DNA of 64,000 bases, from positions 28,026,794-28,090,793 of the forward strand of contig OZ038450.1 of assembly GCA_964036195.1 (NCBI GenBank), read 5' to 3'. The notes under the pieces were generated by a model. That model was not told the DNA's origin, made no database searches, and worked only from the letters and a program-made list of their open reading frames with translations. Each line of letters begins with the position of its first letter. Within the stretch, counting starts at the first letter, position 1. The position numbers were made by a program, and so were the translations under genes. This DNA comes from Sphaerolaimus hirsutus (lineage: Eukaryota; Nematoda; Chromadorea; Monhysterida; Sphaerolaimidae). Below are positions 32,401-44,827 of the stretch, piece after piece.

Positions 32401-34391
32401 TTCTTCATATTCATTCATGTTGTTTATTGTCACATTTAAATGGTATTTTATGACTGCTCCCAAAATTGCTGGGCTGCAGACAAGTCCAAACAGTACGCGT
32501 TTAAAATGAAGTACTATTAAGTTTTTTTCAGTTACTGGTTTTGAGGCATCTTTCAGCCAAAAAAATCGTGTGTAGTCTCTAGCTTGGTCATGCAATCCTA
32601 TTTGCAAAAATGCCTTTTCAATATCGGCAATTAATGCTAGATTGCCTGCCCTGAACCTCAGGAGTAGGCCCAGTGCTAATGGTGTTTTAATTGGTCCTCT
32701 AAAAAGGCACTCGTTGAAACTGGGCTTACCTGCCGACCCATCGTACACGATTCTGCATGATGTCGATTTGCCTGGCGTGATTACTGGCTGGTGTGGCAGG
32801 TAATGAATCCCCTTGTTGTCTGTTTTGTTGTCACAGATCTCAATTATTCACTTTTCTAGTTGGTCGTCCAAAACTTTCCGGTATTGTTCGAATAAGTTTG
32901 GATCTTTGTTGAATCTTTTGATCAGTGATTTAAACTGCACCAAGGCTTCTGCTTTTCCCGTGGGCAGGTCACTGATACTCTCTTTATACGACCAGTCAAT
33001 AAAGTATCGTTTGTTGTTGTTGTTGAATTTTATGCTATTTATTATCATCTCCTCTGCAATGTTGTCATCAATTGCATAGGGGTCATCAGTGATTCCCACT
33101 GCTTCTAGACTGTGAAATTGTCATAGTGTTTCCTTTCATATGGCCACTATGGCTACTTTTTGATGATTTTTTGTTGGTTCACTTAAGCTTGAACTACAAG
33201 TGAAGTTACAGGCATGATCCATAGTTGCAGAATGTACAGCTACCACAATCAAAGCCAAACAGGCAAACCTGCATCAGGTTTTCCTTCTGCAAATTTGTCT
33301 ATTACCGTGCTAATTTCACTTTATTTTTTTCCGTTTCCGTGAAAATTTTGCTTTCAGTTTTCCGTTTTCCGGCATTTTATTTTTCCGTTTTCCGTTTTCC
33401 GGCTAACAATTTTTTTTTACCTTTCCGTTTTCCGTTTTCCGCTGAGTGAAATTTTTTTACCTTTCCGTTTTCCGTTTTCCGGCAGAAATTTTTTTTTTAC
33501 CTTTCCGTTTTCCGTTTTCCGTAAAGTGAAAAAATTTTACCTTTCCGTTTTCCGTAAAAAATTTTTTTTGACACCCTAGTAACTTGCGAGTCGGTTTAGT
33601 AAACTGGCAACTCCCACTGAAAAATTGCTAAAAGTAGGTGAAAACAGTTTAAAATGAGTATATAACCATACATAAAACATATCACTGCAACAAATAAGCT
33701 CAAAATAAAAAGTAAATACATTGAGTCTAATGTTTCATATGTTTAGAGTATCTAGGAAAACAATGTTGTGAAATTTGCGCGCTTGCGCGCAAAAAAAATT
33801 TCAGAACACCACATTAATTATCATCAATAAAGAGCCATATTTAAGGATAATCTTAGTAAAATTTACCGCATTTTCTGCGGTTAATGAGTGCGGTACGCGG
33901 TACGGTACGGTAAATTTTGTAAAATGCGGTACGCGGTACGGTACGGTAAATTTTTAAAAGTGCGGTAAACGGTACGGTACGGTACGGTAAATTTCCCAAA
34001 AATGCGGTACGGTACGGTACGGTAAATTCTGCCACCCTACATGCAGGTATACCACACAAGTAACAGTACTTTGTGATGTTACATGTAGGTATAGAACGGC
34101 ATGCAGCCACTGTAGATTTCATAAATACAATTACACTTTTTGCAACATCGCCCAATTTCGAAGAAGCGCACGATCTAATCGCGTCAAAGTTTTATCAGAA
34201 ATATATACAAAAACAACCTTCAAAATAGCGGCCAGAACTTTCTTCATTTCCTGCACATTCGACGAGTCATCCAAGTCGATAAAAACGTGCGTTTTCTTGC
34301 GCAGCACTTCGAAAAACAGCTGCACCTGCAAAAAAGTGCCAATTTTTAACAGAGAAAAATGAAACTTTAATCTCAAAAAGTGACTAACCAT
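29401..34391 (-). CDS. ELOB: Elongin B (4 exons)
   Basis: Ubiquitin-like adaptor that pairs with Elongin C in Elongin and Cullin2/5 ubiquitin ligases. Coding exons 34389-34391 (the ATG alone), 34218-34325, 30624-30822 and 29401-29528 have consistent phases and give 145 residues against 118 in human. Exon 2 has the first beta-hairpin and helix (VQLFFEVLRKKTHVFIDLDD, EMKKVLAAILK). Exon 3 has PPPNQQL, then an extra Ser/Gly/Asn-rich stretch of roughly 25 residues, then WEPLDDDKTLTEAGFGAQNA and IALRFRDG. Exon 4 has the acidic/proline tail with APPPLPDVMRQADSASGAEK, matching the ELPDVMKPQDSG end of other Elongin B proteins. Intron 2 (30823-34217) holds a nested transposon stack. Exon 1 upstream of the ATG would be 5' UTR. 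Confidence 0.9.
29755..30165. mobile_element. MITE within a MITE (GGCGTTTACAC outer, AGTATACTCACTAG inner)
   Basis: The outer ends GCGGCGTTTACACTG and GTGTAAACGCCGC pair; a copy lies at 48720-49062. The inner element, about 29852-30066, has GTGAAGTATACTCACTAG on one side and CTAGTGAGTATACTTCA on the other, with long arms (ACATGCCAATTTGCAGATAA and complement). It lies in ELOB intron 3. Confidence 0.65.
30990..31392. mobile_element. 400-bp palindromic MITE (AAAGCCGGAATTACAG ends)
   Basis: Arms of about 130 bp are near-perfect complements: AAGCCGGAATTACAGGTCAG and GACGTGAAATGATGACGTCG at the left are mirrored at the right. The middle is AT-rich with ACGTCA motifs. It lies in ELOB intron 2, just outside the GTACCG element. 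Confidence 0.75.
31621..33578. mobile_element. hAT-like element, TTTCCG-armed family, carrying a BEL/Pao fragment
   Basis: Starts TAGGGTGTCAAATTTCCG and ends TTGACACCCTA, with a perfect 8-bp duplication GTAACTTG (31613-31620, 33579-33586). The arms are TTTTTTACCTTTCCGTTTTCC repeats. The interior at 33170-33290 is the complement of the interior of the intact copy 49566-50009. Between left arm and interior lies about 1.25 kb of BEL/Pao pol. Confidence 0.88.
31867..33110 (-). pseudogene. BEL/Pao LTR-retrotransposon pol fragment (reverse transcriptase region)
   Basis: Minus-strand reading at 32155-32748 shows a Pao-type reverse transcriptase (SFNECLFRGP, IADIEKAFLQIGLH, RVLFGLVCSPAILGA, a remnant of the catalytic loop near YIDNFIMS). 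The upstream part at 32848-33099 and downstream part at 31867-32076 (SAYDPIGFTAPVSLTLKSQL) are in other frames, so it is broken by frameshifts and a gap. No LTR, gag or integrase is present. It lies wholly between arm and core of a non-autonomous hAT-like element. Confidence 0.85.
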
Positions 34392-36335
34392 TTTGGCGAG
34401 CCGGCCGCGCGGCACGGCCGCCGATTTGACGTAGATTTTTTCGTAGATAAACGGTCTATTTCGAGCTGAAATTTGCGTCCAGACGATGAACACCTGCCGC
34501 ACGAGTCATAAGTTTCCTTTTTATTGTAAATTGGAGGTTTGCCAAACAATGCAGTCGTTTTTGGATACACCGTTAAATAAAGTTAGCCGCCTCAAACAGG
34601 ATAACCGACCTCAAAAACGCGACGCCAAAGGTATAAAAAACGCATCCTACACGTTAAAACTTGTTACTGTGTTCTTAAGTCCATTATTAAATTGTATAAT
34701 TGAATTTGGTGCCAATTTATGAAGTAAAAGTTGTCTTTAGGTGGCATTGATGCATTGCTGAGTCGGAAATTTGCCGTACCGTACCGTACCGCATATCACA
34801 TTTATCATATTTACCGTACCGTACAGTTCACCGCAAAATTGAAGATTTACCGTACCGTTTACCGCAAAATAGAAAATATACCGTACCGTACCGTTTACCG
34901 CAAAGCCGTACCGTCTGCCACCTTACTGCCGGCTGGGCTCTAGTCATATAAAGGGGCTTACATGCTGCGATAACAATGCCTTTCAACCGCCCGATAAATA
35001 AGCCAAACTTCACCCAGAAAGTCACCAATCTTTCCACTTTACACACAGACAGGGCTGATTCACTGATGGACATTTATTGTAACATTTGAGCAGAAACAAA
35101 GTGACATTATTTAAAAAGGCGCCATTTTAAGATACACGATTTGGTTATCATTTACTTGAACACCGTAACCTGATTATATACCTATTTAGTTTAAAAAATG
35201 AATATGAGACCTATGGAATTTTGGTCGACACGACACGAAACAGAAAAATTGCCAGAATGTAAATAAATATAATCACACATCAAAATTTCAAAACCAAAGA
35301 TTAAAAAATGACCTCAAAACAATGATAGCGCCATAAAATGGCGCGACGCCTAGTGGTGTAAAATCGTCATGGCGCTTATTTCTTGGCGCTAATGGCGCTT
35401 TGCGTTGCAATCCTAGCAAGCGCCAGATCTTTTTTGGCGCCATTCTCTGCTGGCGCCATTGCAAGCTGGCGCCACTTGCGATGTAAAGACCGATGGGCAC
35501 CAGCACCGGTGCTGGTGCGGTGCCATTGCAATATTCAGAGGTGCCATGCCGGTGCCGGTGCAATTTTTTTAGAATAGCACCGGTGCCGGTGCGGTGCGGT
35601 GCCATTTTTCCCGGTGCCTTCAACATCACTACTGGTGATGTGAAAAGTTCCAAGCGCATGACGCTTTTAGGACCCCATCGCCAAGCGCCAGTGGCGCCAT
35701 AAAAAATGGCGCCAAGCGTCAAAAGCGCTATGGCGTTTACATGTACATTTATTTACCCACAACCAAACCAGATCACTAAAATAATGCAATGTGAAGAAAT
35801 CCAAGAAATTGGACAACCAGTAATGGAATTTCATAGCTGACAAAACGTAAAAAGTGCTACCTATTTGATATTGGCGATATGAACACTTTATTCAGTTGAC
35901 ATTTGCATAAAGGAAGTATTTTCGTTGAAGCAAACAGAAAAGTAAGTTTTCGGGATTTAATTGAATTTAATTTGAAATTTATACAGTTTGAATTGATGTT
36001 TCGATTTTTAAAAGTTTTGCAACAACTGAATGGGACTTTCTATTAGAATGAAAATTATCTAGCATCAGTTTACAGTCGAAAATTCAATTTCCTAACTGAG
36101 TTCACTTAAATGCGCACTGCAAAGGCAAATGGCAACTGAACGGCAGTGTTCTATCTTTTACGATTTGAATGCTTCAAAAACTAAACCACAAATCTTTAAA
36201 AACCTAAAAAAACTTCTTTTTTTTCTCAGAAAAAAAACGAATTTTCAGGAAAATAAAAGACGCCAGCCCTATTGCAACGACATATTTGATAAAAAAAATT
36301 TGGTCACAAAAAAGTTGCACTTAACATCCTAAAAA
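34392..36335. other. Intergenic region between ELOB and PDIA4
   Basis: No coding exon. It holds a truncated GTACCG-armed copy (34763-34925, only the GTCTGCCACC end intact) and a composite GGCGCC/GGTGCC block (35340-35735). The rest (34930-35330, 35740-36330) is AT-rich, and I see nothing in it. It should contain the ELOB 5' UTR and promoter and the PDIA4 3' UTR. Confidence 0.55.
35340..35735. mobile_element. GGCGCC-armed element with an embedded GGTGCC/ACCGGT-armed element
   Basis: The outer part starts near TAGTGGTGTAAAATCG and has GGCGCC units on both sides. Inside, 35495-35632 consists of CACCGGTGC and GGTGCCGGTGC units and ends GGTGCCTTCAACATCACTA, the same TAGTGATG terminus joined to a different repeat unit. 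I cannot define both target duplications. Confidence 0.6.
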
Positions 36336-39300
36336 TCACAATTCCTCTTTCTCAGAACCCTTGAAAGACAAAACACCATGTTCCTTCATAAATTTCAACA
36401 AATCATTCTTGTCTCTATTGCCATTATATTGCACTGGTTTTTGTTTGCGTCCTTTAGGGGCGAAATACAACGTGGGGAATCCCTGAAAATTAGGGATTAA
36501 TTATCTATAAAAACATATTGGAACCATTGTGCCTACACACACTAGTTTTCACCGTGACTTCGTGTGAAAACTGAAATTTTTTCGAATGCAAATTAATGAA
36601 CACGGTTGAATGATTTTATTTAAGTTAATTTGAATTAAAATCAATGAAAGCTTAAAATTTGAAAACTAAAACACATATAGCATACAATAAGAGTAGGCTG
36701 GATGTCGCCATTTCAGTTTTCACATAGGTCACGGTGAAGACTAGTGTGTGTAGGGCCATTGTTGTAATAGACGCACACCGCAAATAATGTGCTCGTGAAG
36801 TGCACTGAAGTGGTCTGAAGTGCCGCTTGTGATCACACTAAGCCTGATCACGCCTGATCATCAAAGGAATGCACTTCACCGACACTTCACGAATTTTATT
36901 ACTAGTCTGCGTGAAGACACTTCACCGCAGATCACGGCAGATACCCAGCACTGTTTTTGCTGTGACACAAGTTGACAGACAAAATTGCCTCGACAAAACT
37001 GCGTTTTAGAACACATTAGAGTTCGCCAGTAGGAGGAGTCTATCAACTGTTGTTGACGGGAAAAAAATTATTCATTCTGGTAAATTCAAATGGCTTTAGC
37101 AGGTTTATCAGCTTTGGAAATTTCGGCTGTCAACTAAAAAGTGTGTAGCATCAATGTGGCATTTTTTTGACGATGTCGCTTTTTAGAATGAAATGGATAA
37201 AATACAGAGAATAATTAAAAAATACCTGGACGCCGTAATTATCCTGTGGATCATTGGCCGTGGCATCCATTTTAGCCAAAACCAAATTAGGTTCCGTGCT
37301 CTGCAGTTCCGCCGCCATTTTCACATATTCGGGTTCAAATTTCTGCAAATTGCAAATTTTTGCATTTTTATTTTTTCCAAAAATTAATAAAAGTTGATCA
37401 ACCTTGCAATGGCCGCACCACGGCGCGTAAAATTCAATTAAAACATCTTTGGTTTCATCCAGAACAATTTGATTGAAATTTTTGGCCACAACAACTTTTA
37501 CTGGACCTTTGTCATCTTTTGGTGCCGGTTGTGACTTGATGAACGGTTTGATACGGTCTGTAAAATAAAATTAGGAAGAATAAATAAAATCTTAGGTTAA
37601 AAAGGTTTCCAGCAGCTAAGATGTCAACCTATTTTGATTTCTACTCCCAAACCCCCACCGTAAGTTTGCCAACTGTCAACACAGATAAAATGCTTAAAAA
37701 GCAATTTTTTCAGATTTCAATCGACATTATCTAATTTTGGGACAATTTACTCAATTTTTGCGCTTTATGCTCTGATGTTACGGTAACGTTTTACGCCGTA
37801 GTGATATTGTCTATTTTTTAGATTTTTTGTTGTGAGTTTGTTTGTTATTTTCTCAAATTTTGTTGCCTACAAGCAATTTCAAATATAACACTGAATATTA
37901 AATACCGTATTACCTCGAAATACCCCCATGGGGGTTTATTATTTCGCCAGCAAAATTTGAGGGGGTTTATTCGAGGGGGGGTTTATTCGAGGGTTTTTTT
38001 AAATTATTTCGCCAGAAAATTTCGTGGAATTCGTAGTAAAGAATACGCTATTTCTTACACAAAAACGGTAATAAATGTGAGAATATAGGTTATATTGGGG
38101 CTATAAATGTACATCTGTACACAAATGAGCGTACAAGAGTAACTGCGATGCAAATAAGTAGTAATAAATACATCATGTACATTGCATACATGATGTGCAT
38201 CATTCCGGAGGGGGGTATTTCGAGGGGGGGGTTATTATTTCCCCAGCCCATTTTGAGGGGGGGTTAATTCGAGGGGGGGGGTTAATTCAAGGGGATAATT
38301 CGAGGTAATACGGTAAAAAGAGCACATATGGTGAAAGTCCCAAACCCCTAAATTATTTCCCAGCCGTACACCCCCAGATTTTCCATCAAAAATATGATGA
38401 ACGCCCAGAGGTAAAAAATCTTACAGAACCCTCGCTGAACCCATAAATACCCACTAGTTTTGAGCATATCCATAAACTTTTCAAAGTTTTCCACTGTGAA
38501 CTCATCCTCATCCACGATTTCGGGATCCCATGGGTACCTTTTCCCGTCTTTTCCATACGCGATCACATTTATTTCCATGCCTGAATCGCCCAGACCCGCC
38601 TGAAAATTTGTTGTTGTTTTTTATTGGGGGGGGGGGAAGGGGAGGGGGTGATTTGAATCTTAAATTTTAGGAGCTATAAATATTTGATTTGAATAATTTA
38701 ATTTAAATAATTATTAGACCGCATGTGCATGAATTGTTTTTCAAAATTTCTGAATTAACAATTTTACATCTGAAGCTGAGGCTGATGAAAAAAATTCTGT
38801 AACCCCTTGCATTTGCACATGCAAAAACGGCTGTGCAAGGAAATGATTGCATTAAATTTTTACAAAGTTACACGCAAAATTTAAACACGAAAGTTATGTT
38901 ACCCTCCAGAAACTCCACAAATGCCGATAAACTTGATGACTAAAAACGAAACGAACAAAACCCTCGACAATGTCAACTCGCTTTTGCATATGCAAATTAC
39001 AGCATACATATGAAAAAATAAACAGAAATGCTGAAATAAACCGACATTTATTAACTCATCCTGAAACTCATCCTCATTACTGACAGCAAATCTATAAGGT
39101 GTATTTTTGTATTTGTTTGCCACCTCCAAAACACGTTTTCTCCAAAATTGAGTGCCTGCAAAAAAGTTTCGATGAAAATTTATCGGCAATGAAAAAACTT
39201 CTAAAAAACCTCTATTCCGTACCTTCATTATATTCGATGCTGAAATCAACTGTATAATATACAACCACCAATGGTTTGTGTTCGAAACGTTTAAGCCAAG

Positions 39301-42300
39301 TTTTTGTTCTGTGCCCCACCATAGGTACACATTCATTTTCTATGAATGCTACAATATCTTCCTTTTTGAAATCATCCTGGAAAAAAATGTAGATTGTGGT
39401 TGTGTGGTGGATTCAAACTGACGCAAAAAGACATCAATGGAACATAAATAGTGTGGACTACACGCTTTGCACTGAAGTCTACCATTACCTATCTGAGATA
39501 TGATCTAAAAATAGTTTTATAGTTTTGTAATTTTTGTCATTGTTTTCACTATGAGGTAATGAAACACAGAATTTATCAATAAACTAATTCATCAAATTAT
39601 GGCAACATTCCGTGTAAAGCATGCAATACAGACAATATATAGAATTTGATTTACCCGGGTTTTTCGGGTATTTTAATCTTTTTTAATTTTGAGGATTTTT
39701 TATAACATGAGGCAAAGTGAGTTGAAAACAAAACAAACCTTGCTAAAATCTCTGAAAGTCGGCTCGAATTTCGACTGCCAAATATCCGGATAATAAATCC
39801 TGACCGTATCTGGTTCAGATTTCATGTCACGCATAACTCCAGGTTCTGTCACATATAAAACAGTCTTAAAATCGTCGCGCAAATTTTCTGCAGCTTCAGT
39901 GAAAGCCTCAAAATTGGCACTTTGCCCATCGGCGAAAAAGCCAACAACGGTGACATCGGTTTTGGAAAATGCCCTGAAATTTTGAAAGGTTTTTTTTGGA
40001 GTTGATGTCAGCTAGAGCAAGGTGAAATTCCGCACGTGGAGAAGTGACAAGAAAAGTGATTTCCGGAGCTAACGTCAAAAGTTCTGCTGCATTAATGTGA
40101 TTATTCACGTGCACACAAAGATAAGTTTTCATAAATATACCGTATTTCTTCGAAATACAATCCCTCAAAATGAACACTATGAATTTATAACCCCCCCCCC
40201 CCCTCGAAATGCCCCAGTATTCAGTGTATAGAGAACGTATATGACAAAAGCTGTTGTTTGTGATCCGGCCAATGCAGAACACACGTTAGAAACAATGACT
40301 GTGTTACGTTAGATAGAACAGGGATGAGAGTACCGTCTTCTTACTTATTGAAGTCCATAGAGTCGGTTTTTGCACGGCGGTTTTTGTTGCATTTTTCTAC
40401 GTCTGCGTACGTTACAGTTGACAATTTAGTACTGGGATTCAAACAAATTTCTGGCGAAATAATAACCCCCCTCGTTTAACCCCTCTCAAAATGTCCACTC
40501 TGAAAAAATAACCACCCCGGGCGTAATTAGAGGAAATACGGTAAGTATTAAAACAATTTCACACTAAAAATTGACACACTTGAGAAGTGACTTTGTCTTG
40601 TCGAAGTGCTTGGCGGCGGGGGCGGCCTGCTCGCGCATGTAGTCGGTGATGCCTGAATGGTACAGTAGTTTGCATACAAACGTATGTGCTCTGCTCGAAT
40701 AAGCCCCCCTCCCTACTGTGAAACTTAGCAGTGAGGGAAAATTTCGCCTGCAAAAACTCCCCAGCGTGATGTGGACAGGATGCTTAGCGTATGAAAAAAA
40801 CTCGGATGATAATCAAATGCTAATGGAGCGTATGAGAGCGATTATTTTACATACAGTCATTTATCACACTGTTTTCTTACAGCATTACACTGCGTGTGCA
40901 AAAATTGCGAATTTAGATTTGAATTCTGAAATTACAATTATGTACAATTCCAACTCATTACAAATACAAGTTTTTTGAAAACTGTTTGAACCCTTAAATC
41001 AACTTTCTCTGATACAAAAAAACAACCTTCAGCGGTCCTGGGTCCATTATAATCGAACGATCGACCATTTCGCATTATTTTCAAGGTTGGATAGCCGCTG
41101 ACTCCGTAACGTTTACCTAAATCTTTTTCAACTGTCGCATCGACTTTGGCTAGATGTACTGGCGGGTCTGGAAAAAAGAAATGCAAAAAAATTTAAGAAG
41201 CGATAAGGACGAAAAAACGGCTACGATTTTTGACACCGTATATTCCTGAATAAGCCCAAGAGTTTTTTTTTCATTATCCTTTTTGACGGGAGAATTACTC
41301 GAGGGGGATTTATTCAATAATATGCCCTAAATTGTTTTTCAATTTTTCTGACACCAATGTCGGCAACATTTTAAAAATGCGCTGGATGTGGACGCGATCT
41401 AAAAAATTGTTCCTGGTGCCAGACAAAATTGGCACCACTCCAATACCCTGGCGCCATTCCAGGAAAACTGGTGCACTACCGGACACGACGTGCACAAGGC
41501 CGCAAAGCACTACAAATCTACCTAGTTGTAATCCCCAACAAAATGCCCAAGTTTTATAAAAAATATATATACTCAAATGGCATGACATAGTCAGCTAACC
41601 AAGTGAGTGCACATCAATTTCCGGTAGTAAATTTTGGTAATTAAATCGCCAAAATGAAAAAATAAAACACACACCATTCGCAGCTAAACTCCTGGCAGCT
41701 TTCTCATATTCCGGTTCCAACTTTTTGCAGTGGCCGCACCACGGAGCGTAAAATTCGACTAGCGCGATAGATTTTCCCGCAACCCATTTATCGAAATTTT
41801 CTTCTGTTAAAACAGTTACCTGAGTGTCAAGGTCACTTTTTCATTTTTATTGTTGAGTTGTTAAATTTTCCGTTTTCTGCCTTTAATTCAATCTGCACAC
41901 TAATGAACGAAAATAAACAACTGAGACGTGTCTACAGTATTCACCTAATTTTCTACATATACCTTCAATCAAATTTTGAAAATGTTTATGTGAAGTGAAT
42001 ACAAACCATGGCACACTGGGGATTGAAATCACTCTAAAAATCGCTTCGAAGTGCCATCATTTAGGTTTTCACAGCAATTCTTTTGTTATTGTTGATTTTT
42101 TTGTTATTGTTGATACCGAAGTTGATTTTCAGTTAACGTTGGATCGCTGCCAAAATACAAGTACATATAGAGTATTGAGTCACTGCAGTTTACCCCCAAC
42201 AAACCGGACTAGGGGGTGGCTTATAATTGGGGTCAATTTTTTCCCTCAGCCAAGTGACAATTCCCGCGTGATCTCTGGGCCCATCGTAGTCAACTGGCGA

Positions 42301-44147
42301 CCTTTTTCCCGCCCCGGGAAACCATTTCAAAGTCGGGTAGCCCTGCACTTCGAAGCGCTTGCCGAGTTCGGATTCTTCAGTTGCGTCCACCTGAAATTTG
42401 TTGGGGCGTGAAATTTAGTTTCGGTTTTATAAACGGTTTTTCGGGATCGGGACCGGTTATGGAAAAGCGTCATGGCACTTTTGGCGCTAGGTGTTATTTT
42501 TCATGGCCCCAGGAGCAATATGCTCGGCGCAAGCGTTAGTGCAAAAGCAAAGTACCATGGCGCTTGGCGTCATTTTCTTCTGGCCCTATTGGCGCTTGGC
42601 GCTGAGTTTCAGAAAAGCGCCACGTCCTGGCGCTTTTCCATCAGTAATAGGTACTGAGTAATCCCGACATTTGTCGGGATTCGGGATCCATTTTGAAACC
42701 CTAACTCGGGCCCTGTAAAATGGCATGTGAACACAAAACATACTAGATAATATTTGTCATGTAAAATTGACGGTGTGATGTAAATACCTAATGGGATAAA
42801 TTCTACCGGTGACATTACTTTTTAACTGACACCTAATGTTTTATTCTGATATTTGACACAGTGTGGCGTTTTACATGGCACAAAACCGAACTTCAGAATC
42901 TAAAAGGAGGCGAGTATTACCATCAAACAGAGCCCCCCCACTCAAGAGTAAAAGTGATGAATACAAACTTAGATTTTGGTGATCAGAAAATATACAAACT
43001 TTGTAGAAACTGCACTGGGTGATAACGACCATTTTTCATCTGAAAAAAGAAAAAGAAAAAACTAATGCACTACATTAAAGATGGCGGAAGTTTTATTTAA
43101 AGCAAGCATCAAAGCCTGTTTTTTTTAAACGGCAGCCAAATTTTTTTGTACTTATGCACCACCAGGTATTTTTGCAAAAAATTAGCGCACAACTTCACAT
43201 GGAAATTGGCATTGATGGTCAAGTTTCATATGTTTTGTATAAATTTCAACTCAACAGTCAACACATGTTATTTCTACATGACAGCATAAATGGTGTCAAG
43301 TGGCCATTTTGGCATGCTGCCATGTTATAAAATTCTATGCTATGTTATACTGGGATGGGAGGTTTTTAATATAAAAGCCATGTTCACGTCATCTAACTTA
43401 TCACTCACAACTTAAAACTCATAACGTTCACTCATTTGCCCACTTAAGAAAATACGACCGGCTACAACCAACACTTTACCCCACTTTTCCCTCGAAATAT
43501 CCCCCCACCAAAAAAATATCAAACCTTAGCGAGCGCAACATTCTGCTTGTGTTCCTTCATAGTCCTGGCGGCTGCGCCATATTCAGGGGCCAAATTTTTG
43601 CAATGTCCACACCAAGGCGCGTAAAATTCCACCAGCACGTTTTCCTGGGGGCACTCCCAGACCCTGCAAAATGCCCTGTAAAGTGTCAAGTGCCATGCAA
43701 ATGTCTAAAGTCATGTAAAATGCCCTGGAAATTGGCTAATGTCAGGCAGTGTCAAAAGTCGTGTGTTTAAAATGCCCTGCAAAATGACAACGGATTTGCC
43801 ATTTTGCTGGGTATTTCAAATACCTACATGACTTTTGACACTGCCTGACATTGGGAATTTTCCACAGAATTTTACATGACTTTTGACACTTTGCATGACA
43901 GTTAACATTTTACAGGACATTCAACAGGGTCTGGGAATGGCACCTGCTTCTCCAAGAAATCGTCAAAATCATTCTCGTGGAGAATGTAGACGCCGTCGGA
44001 GTCTGTTGACACCTCATTCGTTCCGGAATTTCCGGAATCTGGTTTTTCAGATGCTCCTGAACACTGATTGGACAGGAGAAGTGATAGAAGGGGGAATAAT
44101 ACGAGGTAGGGTGACATTTTTGATAGGCTTTTTAAGGTAGATAGCAA
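36336..44147 (-). CDS. PDIA4: Protein disulfide-isomerase A4 (ERp72), 13 exons
   Basis: ER-lumen oxidoreductase and chaperone. Exons: 43944-44147, 43525-43644, 42205-42390, 41675-41819, 41027-41167, 40580-40652, 39739-39973, 39223-39376, 39046-39155, 38455-38599, 37403-37557, 37226-37342, 36336-36482; phases match throughout and give 643 residues. A signal peptide ([15 protein letters not shown] from the second Met at 44117) is followed by an acidic linker. There are three active thioredoxin domains, each with [10 protein letters not shown] (exons 2, 4, 11), as in ERp72. The inactive b and b' domains are in exons 6-10 ([33 protein letters not shown]). The C-terminus is KEEL, an ER-retrieval signal. 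Intron 1 (43645-43943) is exactly one transposon. Introns 6 and 10 contain TA-flanked MITEs. Confidence 0.96.
36531..36762. mobile_element. Long-inverted-repeat MITE, CCTACACACACTAGTTTTCAC family
   Basis: TGCCTACACACACTAGTTTT at the left faces GACTAGTGTGTGTAGGGC at the right, both next to CATTG. A copy with the same orientation of CATTG lies at 29067-29312. It lies in PDIA4 intron 12. Confidence 0.72.
37905..38313. mobile_element. TA-flanked MITE, CCGTATTACCTCGAA subfamily
   Basis: TA-CCGTATTACCTCGAAATACC and AATTCGAGGTAATACGG-TA ends; interior with TACATGATGTGCATCATT. A copy in opposite orientation lies at 62907-63325. It lies in PDIA4 intron 10. Confidence 0.85.
40140..40541. mobile_element. 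TA-flanked MITE, CCGTATTTCTTCGAA subfamily
   Basis: TA-CCGTATTTCTTCGAAATAC and TTAGAGGAAATACGG-TA ends, interior with GCAGAACACACGTTAGAAAC. It lies in PDIA4 intron 6. Confidence 0.82.
42455..42652. mobile_element. GGCGCC-armed element, eroded
   Basis: Left GGAAAAGCGTCATGGC and right TGGCGCTTTTCCATCAGTA with GGCGC-type units between. Both terminal TAGTGATGs are damaged. It lies in PDIA4 intron 2, upstream of exon 3. Confidence 0.6.
43645..43943 (-). mobile_element. Transposon-derived intron (introner-like) = PDIA4 intron 1
   Basis: On the minus strand the intron runs from GTGCCATTCCCAGACCCTG to GGTCTGGGAGTGCCCCCAG. These are inverted repeats (CATTCCCAGACCCTG against CACTCCCAGACCCTG), so the GT and AG splice sites lie at the transposon ends. 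A direct CAGG occurs at both junctions. Removing the 299 bp joins DFLEKQ to [10 protein letters not shown] in frame. Interior repeats of TGTCAAAAGTCATGTAAAAT also pair across the middle. Related copies: 47905-48117 and 53663-53829. Confidence 0.82.
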
Positions 44148-44827
44148 GACAACGGTTGAACTGCTGGGCGTTTGGTGGGCGGATTTAAGAGAGTGAGTTC
44201 AGTCAGTAACCTCAAGCATTTGCGTATGTAAAATCGTAACTGGATAGCTTACCATTTTGTGCAAGATCGTACGCATGCATGCAAGCAACCTGATGGGTTG
44301 CACTTTTACTGCAGTTGTGATTTTGCATAGCTTGTTTTACATGTACAAATTTAAACAAGAGTAATATGACAAGCGAGATGGCATGATAAATGCCATCCTA
44401 AAGAGAAATTGAGCCAAAAAAACAACAACAGTGAAAAACACATTTATTTTATCTCCATATGAACAAAAACTCGACCTAAAATATTTAGAATCAAAATCGA
44501 CCCACAAACAAATAAATACCTCCGTAAATTCGAATATTTCAATTCGGTGTGTGGCAGTGCCAGCTAGCACACTTTCACAATTACTACCTACTTTCACCAG
44601 GCACATATTTACGTACCGATTTACCTACATGAATACACATCTTTAATGCATAAATACATCAATACACCACAAAGTGCACAATTACACGTACACGTTTGAA
44701 GACAAACAATGGGATATTGACTGTTTATGCCTGTGCGGATTTCCGATCACACTGAAGGGATGCATTCATGTATGGTTGGTAAATATAAATGTATTTATGG
44801 TTGGTGATGTGAAAGTACCCTGGCGCC

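Larger units (their letters stand above)
31417..34039. mobile_element. hAT-like element, GTACCGTACC-armed family (copy 2), host of a nest
   Basis: Starts TAGGGTGGCAGACGGTACGG and ends GCCACCCTA, with a perfect 8-bp duplication CATGCAGG (31409-31416, 34040-34047). The arms are GGTACGGTACGGTAAATTTT repeats. The palindrome TGCGCGCTTGCGCGCA lies at 33776-33791. It was invaded by the TTTCCG element 31621-33578. Confidence 0.9.
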
